A stretch of DNA of 24,073 nt from Deltaproteobacteria bacterium (GTDB taxonomy: Bacteria; Desulfobacterota; Desulfuromonadia; Desulfuromonadales; BM103): positions 1-24,073 of the forward strand of contig JAFDBW010000036.1 in assembly GCA_019313105.1 (NCBI GenBank), written 5' to 3'. The notes under the pieces are model-generated. The model was not told where the DNA came from, ran no database searches, and saw nothing but the letters and a program-made list of their open reading frames with translations. This document shows, piece by piece, positions 16,128 through 22,732 of the stretch (the first letter of the stretch is position 1; each line of letters begins with the position of its first letter). A program made the position numbers and the translations under genes.

Positions 16128-17318
16128 CTATGCGAGGCCGATGTCTTTTGCCAGCTTTTCCCATGCGGGAAGGCTGCGCTCGATAATCCCCATTTCAACA
16201 CAATAGGCGATGCGGAAATAGCCCGGAGCACCGAATCCGGAACCGGGGACGAGCAGGATGTTGTGCTTCTGTGCCTGACGAACAAATTCGACGTCATCAT
16301 CCATCGGCGATTTCGGGAAGAAATAGAAGCCACCGCCCGGTTTCACCACTTCAAAGCCAAGCCCAGTCAGATGGTTGTAAAGGATGTCACGCTTCTCCTG
16401 GTACTCGGTGACGTCAACGCTTTCGCTTTGCAGTTTTGCAACCAGCCGCTGCATCAGGGCCGGTGCATTGACGAAACCAAGCACGCGGTTGCAGAAAACC
16501 GCACCTTCCATGAACAGGGCGACATTATCCATGGATGGATTGGCGGCCAGGTAGCCGATGCGCTCCCCGGGAAGGGCCAGATCCTTGGAGTGTGACGTGA
16601 CCAGCACAGCGTTGCGGATATATCTGAAGACCGGGGGGACTCTGTTGCCGTCAAACGCCAGCCGCGCGTAAGGCTCGTCGGAAATCGTGTAAATGGTACT
16701 GCCGAGTTCGCCTTGCTTCCGATCAAGCATCCGGCCAAGGGCGGTCAAGGTTTCGGCACTGTAAACCGCGCCGGTCGGATTGTTCGGCGAGTTGATGATG
16801 ATGGCGCGGGTATTGTGCGTGATCGCAGCTTCTATGGCAGCGATGTCGGGTTGAAAGGTTTCCGGATTTGTCCAGACCTCTTTTGTGGTCCCGCCATGGT
16901 TGTCTGCATAAAACTTATATTCGACGAAAAATGGCGTGAGAATGATAACTTCCTCACCAGGGTTGAGAATTGTTTTTAATGTGACATTGAGGGCTCCACC
17001 GGCACCGCAGGTCATGACAATGTGCTTCGAATTGACCGGTACCCCGGATGTTTCCTCGATATGCCTGGCGACGGATGCGCGGGTCTCCTCGTAGCCGGCG
17101 TTGTTCATGTACCGGTGCATGCCGAGATCCGGTTTTTCGGCCATCCGGCGTAATTCACGCCGGAAGGCCGCGGGTGGTTCCACCGAAGGATTGCCCAGCG
17201 TGAAATCATAAACATTTTCAGCGCCGTATTCGGCGATCAAGGCCGCACCTTCTTCAAACATGCGACGAATCCAGGAGGAACGTTCTATCGCGCCCCGAAC
17301 CTTGAGTGAAATGGACAT
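16128..17318 (-). CDS. PLP-dependent class I/II aminotransferase (aspartate/aromatic type)
   Basis: This 396-residue fold-type I aminotransferase shows the NNPTG motif (179-183), D214-x-x-Y217 (SDEPY), the Schiff-base lysine K245 in SHSKDLALPGERIGYLA, and the substrate-carboxylate R369 (FRIAY). The start with MSISLKVRG at 17318 is set by a GAGGAG SD seven bases upstream. A more upstream in-frame ATG at 17399 would add 27 poor-quality residues. The gene diverges from pheA-tyrA-aroA. Transamination of phenylpyruvate, hydroxyphenylpyruvate or aspartate is therefore plausible, but specificity cannot be read. An alanine-type activity is an alternative. Confidence 0.9.
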   Translation of the reverse strand: MSISLKVRGAIERSSWIRRMFEEGAALIAEYGAENVYDFTLGNPSVEPPAAFRRELRRMAEKPDLGMHRYMNNAGYEETRASVARHIEETSGVPVNSKHIVMTCGAGGALNVTLKTILNPGEEVIILTPFFVEYKFYADNHGGTTKEVWTNPETFQPDIAAIEAAITHNTRAIIINSPNNPTGAVYSAETLTALGRMLDRKQGELGSTIYTISDEPYARLAFDGNRVPPVFRYIRNAVLVTSHSKDLALPGERIGYLAANPSMDNVALFMEGAVFCNRVLGFVNAPALMQRLVAKLQSESVDVTEYQEKRDILYNHLTGLGFEVVKPGGGFYFFPKSPMDDDVEFVRQAQKHNILLVPGSGFGAPGYFRIAYCVEMGIIERSLPAWEKLAKDIGLA

Positions 17319-17366
17319 GGTCTGCTCCTCGATATTGAACATGGCTGAATCGAAAGTCGAATTGTG

Positions 17367-17395
17367 AGTGTAGCGATGGCCAAGTCGTTGGTCAA
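17367..17395 (-). promoter_or_regulatory. sigma70 promoter of the aminotransferase gene
   Basis: Read on the minus strand, TTGACC (17390-17395) and TACACT (17367-17372) are separated by exactly 17 bp. Transcription would start near 17360, leaving about 40 nt of leader with the GAGGAG SD. Confidence 0.62.
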
Positions 17396-17602
17396 TCAAA
17401 TCCGGTAAAGTATCGTGAACTGTGACCTGTGATCTAGTCAGGAATAAATGTCATGACTGACGTGCTTGCAGCGAAAGTCACTTGCTGATTCGATGGCTAC
17501 ACGCAACGCTTCAGGTGCTTTTAGACTCGGGCTTTGACTTGCTTTTTCAAAGCTCTTGGGATAGATTCACTACTTTCTTGGATTCTGAAAGGACAGGCTT
17601 CC

Positions 17603-18676
17603 GTGGACGAAAAAAAACTTCAGGTTTTGCGGCAACAGATCGATGAACTCGATGACCAGATTCTTGATTTGCTCAACCGTCGGGCAGAAGTTGTCGTCGA
17701 GGTTGGCAAGACCAAGGATGACAGCCAGGGTGTTTACTATGTGCCGAGTCGTGAAAAAGCTATTTTTGAGCGACTGATCACGCATAACGCCGGGCCATTT
17801 CCGGACGAAGGCATACGCCGGGTTTTCCGCGAGATTATTTCGGCCTCACTGTCTCTCGAGCAGCCTCTCAAGGTTGCCTTCCTCGGTCCCCAGGCTACAT
17901 ATACCCATGTCGCTGCAATGCGGCAATTCGGGCTTTCTGCCCAGCTTGTGCCACTGAAGAGCATCTCGTCGATTTTCGACGAAGTTAGCCGCGGACGTGC
18001 CAGTTACGGTGTTGTCCCGGTGGAAAATTCCAATGAGGGTGTCGTTTCACATACGCTCGACATGTTCATGTCCTCGGATCTCAAGGTGATTGCCGAAATC
18101 CTCTTGCCGATTTCCCATGACTTGCTGAATCTCTCTGGGGAGATCGGCGATGTACGCAAGGTGATCTCCCATCCCCAGGCGATCGGGCAGTGTCGGGACT
18201 GGCTGGAAGAGAACCTGCCGGAGATTCCGTTGGTTGATGCGTCAAGCACGGCGAACGCGGCCCAACAGGCAGCCGAAGACGCTAGCGTGGCCGCAATTGC
18301 CAGTGAATCAGCTGCGTCACTATACGGTCTGCGAGTGATCAAAAACAAGATTGAGGACAACCCGAACAATTTCACCCGTTTTCTGGTGGTCGGCAGCGAA
18401 ATGCAGGGGCCAAGCGGCAACGACAAGACCTCGATCATGTTCAGTGTCAAGGACAAAGCGGGGGTCCTCTACCACATGCTGGAGCCTTTCAGTAAACGTG
18501 ATATCAACCTGGCAAAGATCGAGAGCCGTCCGATGAAGGGCAAGGCGTGGGAATACATCTTTTTCCTCGATATGGTCGGGCATGTCGAAGACCTGAAAAT
18601 TTCCGGGGCGCTCGAAGAATTGAAAGCCCATTGCCAGTTCCTCAAGGTGCTTGGCTCATATCCGAAGGCAAAATAA
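17603..18676 (+). CDS. pheA: bifunctional chorismate mutase / prephenate dehydratase (P-protein)
   Basis: PheA converts chorismate to prephenate and then to phenylpyruvate in phenylalanine synthesis. The 357-residue protein has an AroQ chorismate mutase domain (about 2-85, LRQQIDELDDQILDLLNRRAE), a prephenate dehydratase domain (about 89-265, with the catalytic TRF at 258-260) and a C-terminal ACT domain (about 275-353, ESRP at 307-310). The ACT domain implies feedback inhibition by phenylalanine. I chose the GTG at 17603, preceded by AAAGGA (17588-17593). A TTG at 17534 would add 23 unrelated residues. The first ACT motif reads GVL instead of the common GAL. It heads the pheA-tyrA-aroA run. 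Confidence 0.95.
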   Translation: MDEKKLQVLRQQIDELDDQILDLLNRRAEVVVEVGKTKDDSQGVYYVPSREKAIFERLITHNAGPFPDEGIRRVFREIISASLSLEQPLKVAFLGPQATYTHVAAMRQFGLSAQLVPLKSISSIFDEVSRGRASYGVVPVENSNEGVVSHTLDMFMSSDLKVIAEILLPISHDLLNLSGEIGDVRKVISHPQAIGQCRDWLEENLPEIPLVDASSTANAAQQAAEDASVAAIASESAASLYGLRVIKNKIEDNPNNFTRFLVVGSEMQGPSGNDKTSIMFSVKDKAGVLYHMLEPFSKRDINLAKIESRPMKGKAWEYIFFLDMVGHVEDLKISGALEELKAHCQFLKVLGSYPKAK

Positions 18677-18681
18677 ATACG

Positions 18682-18688
18682 GAACGCG
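18682..18688 (+). repeat. single heptamer GAACGCG in the pheA-tyrA gap
   Basis: One GAACGCG copy, followed by AAAAATG, lies in the short pheA-tyrA junction. It matches the unit of the longer arrays at 19579-19599 and 20926-20946. Alone it would not be notable. Confidence 0.4.
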
Positions 18689-18705
18689 AAAAATGATTAG
18701 AAACG

Positions 18706-19572
18706 ATGACTGATTTTCATATTGATAAATTGGCTGTGGTCGGGGTCGGGTTAATTGGCGGTTCCCTGGCGCTGGCTCTGAAGGAGGCTGGTGCGGTGGG
18801 CCATGTGGTCGGTATCGGCCGCGGTTTGCCGAACCTGGAAACGGCTCTCAGGCTTGGTGTCGTGGATAGTTACACCTTGGATCTCGCCGAAGGCGTCGCT
18901 GACGCAGATGTGATCTTCCTGGCGACACCGGTTCAGGCACTTGGAACGGTGGCAGAGCAGGCCATGCCGCACCTCAAGGCCGGTGCTATCATCACCGACG
19001 GAGGCAGCGTCAAGCAGGCCGTAATCGATGCCATCGAGCCGCACCTGCGAGACGATGTTCACTTCGTCCCCGGCCATCCGATTGCCGGAACCGAGAATAG
19101 CGGCGCCGAAGCGGCTTTTGCCACTCTCTATCGTGATCGCCGCTGCATCCTGACGCCGACCGGCAAGACCGCTTCCGAAGCTCTGGATCGCATGCAACGC
19201 ATGTGGCAGCTGGTTGGCAGCCAGGTCGTCATCATGGATGTCGAGAAACATGACCGGGTGCTTGCGGCGATCAGCCACCTGCCGCACATGGTTGCCTATG
19301 CGCTGGTGAATGCCGTTGGTTCCTACGATCGTTATAACGAGAATATCCTCGAATATTCAGCAGGCGGTTTTCGTGATTTTACCCGCATTGCCTCATCGGA
19401 TCCGACGATGTGGCGTGACATCGCCATGACCAACCGCGAGGCTTTGATTGAAATGATGGAACAGTTCGAGACATTCTTCGCCGAGCTGAAGGAAGATGTT
19501 GCGATCGGTTCAGGAGAGCGTCTTTTCGAGTTCTTCCGGCGTTCCAAAGAGAGTCGGGACGAAATTCTTTAG
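18706..19572 (+). CDS. tyrA: prephenate dehydrogenase
   Basis: TyrA oxidatively decarboxylates prephenate to 4-hydroxyphenylpyruvate, the tyrosine branch. The 288-residue protein begins with the NAD-binding motif GVGLIGGSL (13-21). GHPIAGTENSG (123-133, catalytic-type H124), SHLPHMVAYAL (190-200) and GGFRDFTRIASSDPTMW follow. It lacks a fused mutase or a clear ACT domain, so regulation by tyrosine is not evident. The SD is weak. The 29-bp gap after pheA contains one GAACGCG heptamer. Confidence 0.94.
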   Translation: MTDFHIDKLAVVGVGLIGGSLALALKEAGAVGHVVGIGRGLPNLETALRLGVVDSYTLDLAEGVADADVIFLATPVQALGTVAEQAMPHLKAGAIITDGGSVKQAVIDAIEPHLRDDVHFVPGHPIAGTENSGAEAAFATLYRDRRCILTPTGKTASEALDRMQRMWQLVGSQVVIMDVEKHDRVLAAISHLPHMVAYALVNAVGSYDRYNENILEYSAGGFRDFTRIASSDPTMWRDIAMTNREALIEMMEQFETFFAELKEDVAIGSGERLFEFFRRSKESRDEIL

Positions 19573-19578
19573 AATCCG

Positions 19579-19599
19579 AGACGCGGGACGTGGAACGCG
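19579..19599 (+). repeat. three tandem heptamers in the tyrA-aroA gap
   Basis: The units AGACGCG, GGACGTG and GAACGCG follow one another directly, consensus GnACGCG. They start six bases after the tyrA stop and lie 28 bp before aroA, with an A-rich stretch between. Confidence 0.65.
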
Positions 19600-19627
19600 G
19601 ACAACCAATAAACATAAAAAGACAATA

Positions 19628-20935
19628 ATGAGCAAACAACCTTTTCAGAAAAGAATCATAACTCCGGCGAAGTCTCTCCGGGGTGAGATATCCGTTCCTG
19701 GCGATAAGTCGATATCACACCGTTCGATCATGCTTGGATCGCTGGCACAAGGTTCGACCCATGTCAGAGGCTTCCTCATGGGTGAAGACAACTTGTCTAC
19801 TTGGAAGGCTTTTGAGGCCATGGGCGTCACGATAAAACAGACCGGACCCGACGCCCTTGAAATATCTGGCGTCGGTGTCGACGGGCTGGCAGAGCCTGGT
19901 GATGTCATCGATTGCGGCAATTCAGGAACGACAATGCGCCTGATGTCGGGCCTGCTCGCCGGACAGAACTTTTTTTCCGTGCTCACCGGTGACAAATACC
20001 TGCGAAACAGACCGATGAAGCGGGTGGTCACACCACTGACTGCCATGGGAGCCCGAATCTGGGGCCGCGATGGTGGAGAGAGGGCACCTCTGGCTATCCA
20101 GGGAGGCTCACTTAACCCAATCCGTTACGCCTCGCCGGTTTCCAGCGCACAGGTCAAGTCAGCAGTCCTGCTGGCCGGGTTGTCCGTGGACGGAGACACC
20201 ACTGTGACGGAGCCGCATCTGTCGCGTGACCACAGTGAACGAATGCTGAGTTATTTCGGCGCCGATGTCCGGCCATTCGAGGGTGGTGTGACTATGCATG
20301 GCAGGCCTCGACTGATCGCGCAGCAGATCATGGTCCCCGGGGACATCTCTTCTGCGGCTTTCTTCATGGTCGCCGGGCTTGTGACCCCCGGTGCCGAGCT
20401 GCTGATCCGGAATGTCGGCATCAATCCGACCCGCAGCGGGGTGATTGACATCCTGACGGCCATGGGTGGTCAACTTGAATTGCGCGACATCAGGGAACAG
20501 TCAGGAGAGCCGGTCGCCGATGTCCTGGTTCGTTACAGCCAACTCATGGGCATCGATATCCAGGGTGACATGGTGCCACGTGCCATAGATGAATTCCCGG
20601 TGATCAGCGTTGCCGCAGCACTGGCTGAGGGGGTGACTGTGATCCGCGAGGCAGAAGAGTTGCGTGTCAAGGAAACCGACCGAATCGCCGCCATGGTCAG
20701 CGAGTTGACGAAGCTCGGCGGACAGGTCGAAGCACGCCCTGATGGTATGGTGATCAATGGGGTTGAGCGACTTCACGGCGGGAATGTGTCATCACACGGT
20801 GATCACAGGATTGCCATGAGCATGGCCGTGGCCGCCCTCTCGGCCTCGGGAGATATCACGGTCGAAGACACGGGCTGTACGGAGACTTCTTTCCCGGGGT
20901 TCTGGGAGTTGATCGAGAAAATCCGCAACGCGTGA
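19628..20935 (+). CDS. aroA: 3-phosphoshikimate 1-carboxyvinyltransferase (EPSP synthase)
   Basis: AroA joins shikimate 3-phosphate and PEP to make EPSP, the sixth shikimate-pathway step. The 435-residue protein shows VPGDKSISHRS (23-33, K27), DCGNSGTTMRLMSGLLAG (95-112), LRNRPMKRVVTPLTAMGA (125-142), SAQVKSAVLLAGL (173-185) and the C-terminal GDHRIAMSMAV. These resemble the Bacillus subtilis enzyme more than the E. coli GNAGTAMRPL form. The ATG at 19628 gives the conserved N-terminus. An upstream ATG at 19496 would overlap tyrA and add 44 unrelated residues. No good SD is visible. The last two codons and stop lie within a heptamer repeat. Confidence 0.96.
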   Translation: MSKQPFQKRIITPAKSLRGEISVPGDKSISHRSIMLGSLAQGSTHVRGFLMGEDNLSTWKAFEAMGVTIKQTGPDALEISGVGVDGLAEPGDVIDCGNSGTTMRLMSGLLAGQNFFSVLTGDKYLRNRPMKRVVTPLTAMGARIWGRDGGERAPLAIQGGSLNPIRYASPVSSAQVKSAVLLAGLSVDGDTTVTEPHLSRDHSERMLSYFGADVRPFEGGVTMHGRPRLIAQQIMVPGDISSAAFFMVAGLVTPGAELLIRNVGINPTRSGVIDILTAMGGQLELRDIREQSGEPVADVLVRYSQLMGIDIQGDMVPRAIDEFPVISVAAALAEGVTVIREAEELRVKETDRIAAMVSELTKLGGQVEARPDGMVINGVERLHGGNVSSHGDHRIAMSMAVAALSASGDITVEDTGCTETSFPGFWELIEKIRNA

Positions 20936-20946
20936 TGCGGAACGCG
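20926..20946 (+). repeat. three tandem heptamers spanning the aroA stop codon
   Basis: Units CAACGCG, TGATGCG and GAACGCG are contiguous. The TGA of aroA (20933-20935) opens the second unit. A run of seven A residues follows. Orientation matches the tyrA-aroA array. Confidence 0.65.
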
Positions 20947-21053
20947 AAAAAAACAAATGAACAAAACGGAAAGTATTTAAAAACGCTACAAACAACCATG
21001 TCTTTAAAAACCAAATATATGAAAATCCATCCAAGTTCCCAATGGACTTTGAT

Positions 21054-21088
21054 CGCGTACCGCGTCCCGCGTACTGCGTCCCGGGTTC
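21054..21088 (-). repeat. five tandem heptamers in inverted orientation before cmk
   Basis: On the plus strand the units are CGCGTAC, CGCGTCC, CGCGTAC, TGCGTCC and CGGGTTC, the reverse complement of the GnACGCG type. The array ends 4 bp before the cmk GTG. The 107-bp AT-rich stretch between it and 20946 holds no gene that I can support. Confidence 0.75.
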
Positions 21089-21092
21089 CTCT

Positions 21093-21788
21093 GTGAAAAA
21101 TCTCATCATCGCCATAGACGGCCCTTCCGGGGTCGGTAAAAGTACCCTTAGTAAGCTGCTCGCCCGGGAGCTTGATTATATCAACCTGGATACGGGAGCG
21201 ATGTACCGGACGGTTGCGCTGGCGTCATCCCGCAGGGGAATTGACGCCAGGGACCACGCGGCGCTGCAAAAGCTCTGCGAAGAGATTCTCATCGAGTTTG
21301 TCCGTGAGGGTGGCGAAGAGTCCGTACTGCTTAACGGAGAGGATGTCTCCCGGGCAATCCGTACTCCGGAAATCAGCCTTCTGACCGCAGCGGTTGCTGC
21401 CTGCCCGGAAGTGCGCAGGGCGATGGTTGAGCGACAGAGAGAACTCGGTGCAGCGGGTGGGGTGGTTCTCGAGGGGCGTGATATCGGTACGGTGGTCTTC
21501 CCTCAGGCAGATGTAAAGTTTTTTCTTAAGGCTTCTTCAGAAATCCGGGGACAAAGGCGGTTTTTGGAGTTGCAGTCGCAAGGGGCAGAGGTTGGACTTG
21601 CGCGGACCATTGCCGATGTCAAGGCACGTGACGATGCCGACATCAACCGCTCGACTTCACCATTAAAAAAGGCCGAGGATGCGGTGCTGATCGATACGAC
21701 GGATCTTGACATCCCGCAGGTCCTCGAACGGATGCTCACTGTCATTAATAAAACCCGCAAGTCTGGTCAGGAAGGTCAGCCCGGTTAA
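21093..21788 (+). CDS. cmk: cytidylate kinase
   Basis: Cmk phosphorylates CMP and dCMP. With the GTG at 21093 it has 231 residues, near the family norm of 225-230. The P-loop is GPSGVGKS (10-17), followed by LDTGAMYRTVAL, LEGRDIGTVVFPQADVKFFL and DDADINRSTSPLKKAEDAVLIDTT, all typical. An ATG at 21042 is in frame and would add 17 residues, but these translate the heptamer array (rich in Pro, Arg and Val). Neither start has a clear SD, so the exact start is uncertain. ispH follows after 3 bp. Confidence 0.94.
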   Translation: MKNLIIAIDGPSGVGKSTLSKLLARELDYINLDTGAMYRTVALASSRRGIDARDHAALQKLCEEILIEFVREGGEESVLLNGEDVSRAIRTPEISLLTAAVAACPEVRRAMVERQRELGAAGGVVLEGRDIGTVVFPQADVKFFLKASSEIRGQRRFLELQSQGAEVGLARTIADVKARDDADINRSTSPLKKAEDAVLIDTTDLDIPQVLERMLTVINKTRKSGQEGQPG

Positions 21789-21791
21789 ACC

Positions 21792-22631
21792 ATGGAGATT
21801 CTCCTCGCCAAAAGTGCCGGCTTCTGCTTCGGCGTAAGACGTGCCACCCAGATGGCTTTCGAAGCTGCCGCCGAACATGAGCATATATGCTCCCTTGGGC
21901 CGGTGATTCATTCACCGCAGGTTGTCAAGGGGCTGGCTGAACAGGGTGTCAAGGTCGTTGCCGATGTCGAAGATATCCCGCCCGGTTCGGTGATTATCCG
22001 CTCCCATGGTGTGACCGCCGAAGAAATGGACAAGATCCAGAAAAATAATCTGACAATTGTTGATGCCACGTGTCCTTTTGTCAAAAAAGCCCAGGAGTAC
22101 GCATCGCGGCTCAGTGAAGAAGGCTACACCGTTGTTATTGTCGGTGAACTTGAACATCCTGAAGTGCAGGGGATTATTTCCTATTCAGATGATGCCGTTG
22201 TGCATGTCGTTGCCGACGCCAAACAGGCTGAAAGCCTGCCGCGTATGAAGAAGGGCGGGATCGTCGCACAGACTACGCAACTCTATGAAAACCTGAAAGA
22301 TATCATGGACGTATGTCTGGCAAAAAGCCAGGAGCTCAGGGTGTTCAATACCATCTGTGATGCAACATCGGTCCGCCAGAACGAGGCAAGGGAGATTGCC
22401 CGGTCCGTTGACCTGATGTTCGTTATCGGTGGCCATGCCAGCGCCAATACGTCGCGGCTGGCAAGTATATGCAGGGAAATCCAGGCGCAGACGTGGCATA
22501 TCGAAACCGCAGAAGAAATTGATCCCTGCTGGTTTGTCGATGTTCGTAAAGTCGGCGTGACCGCCGGCGCGTCAACGCCGCGCTGGTTGATTGATGAAGT
22601 AGTCACGAGGATTGCAGAACTGGGAAAATAA
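21792..22631 (+). CDS. ispH: 4-hydroxy-3-methylbut-2-enyl diphosphate reductase
   Basis: IspH makes IPP and DMAPP from HMBPP, the last step of the MEP isoprenoid pathway. The 279-residue protein has the three [4Fe-4S] cysteine ligands C12 (GFCFGV), C94 (DATCPFV) and C189 (NTICDAT). Substrate-binding motifs are GPVIHSPQVV (H40), RSHGV (H72), EHPEV (H122, E124) and GGHASANTSRL. It starts 3 bp after the cmk stop without a strong SD, which suggests translational coupling. It is not fused to S1, unlike the IspH-RpsA fusions known in clostridia. Confidence 0.97.
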   Translation: MEILLAKSAGFCFGVRRATQMAFEAAAEHEHICSLGPVIHSPQVVKGLAEQGVKVVADVEDIPPGSVIIRSHGVTAEEMDKIQKNNLTIVDATCPFVKKAQEYASRLSEEGYTVVIVGELEHPEVQGIISYSDDAVVHVVADAKQAESLPRMKKGGIVAQTTQLYENLKDIMDVCLAKSQELRVFNTICDATSVRQNEAREIARSVDLMFVIGGHASANTSRLASICREIQAQTWHIETAEEIDPCWFVDVRKVGVTAGASTPRWLIDEVVTRIAELGK

Positions 22632-22635
22632 ACGT

Positions 22636-22664
22636 TTGAGTTTTCCCGGGACCTATGCTATCTT
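22636..22664 (+). promoter_or_regulatory. sigma70 promoter with extended -10 upstream of rpsA
   Basis: TTGAGT (22636-22641) and TATCTT (22659-22664) are 17 bp apart, and TG at 22656-22657 adds an extended -10. It begins just after the ispH stop and would start transcripts near 22671. Confidence 0.6.
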
Positions 22665-22673
22665 CGCCGACCA

Positions 22674-22708
22674 ATGGCCTGAGAGCCATACCATCGTTTT
22701 TACGGTGG
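22674..22708 (+). promoter_or_regulatory. two small hairpins in the rpsA leader
   Basis: ATGGC (22674-22678) pairs with GCCAT (22685-22689). CCATCG (22691-22696) pairs with CGGTGG (22703-22708) around TTTTTA, with one G-T pair. They lie directly before the rpsA SD. A role in S1 autoregulation, known for E. coli rpsA, is only an inference. Confidence 0.4.
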
Positions 22709-22732
22709 AAATTGCTAGGGGGTAACTTGTTA

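Noticed and set aside
16072..16164. Upstream ATG giving the FNT channel 31 extra residues
   Set aside because: The extension is basic, unlike known FNT N-termini, and would overlap the aminotransferase gene; the ATG at 16071 gives the family length.
17361..17372. lac-operator-like AATTGTGAGTG upstream of the aminotransferase
   Set aside because: Only a half-site resemblance without a symmetric partner; it overlaps a better-explained -10 promoter box.
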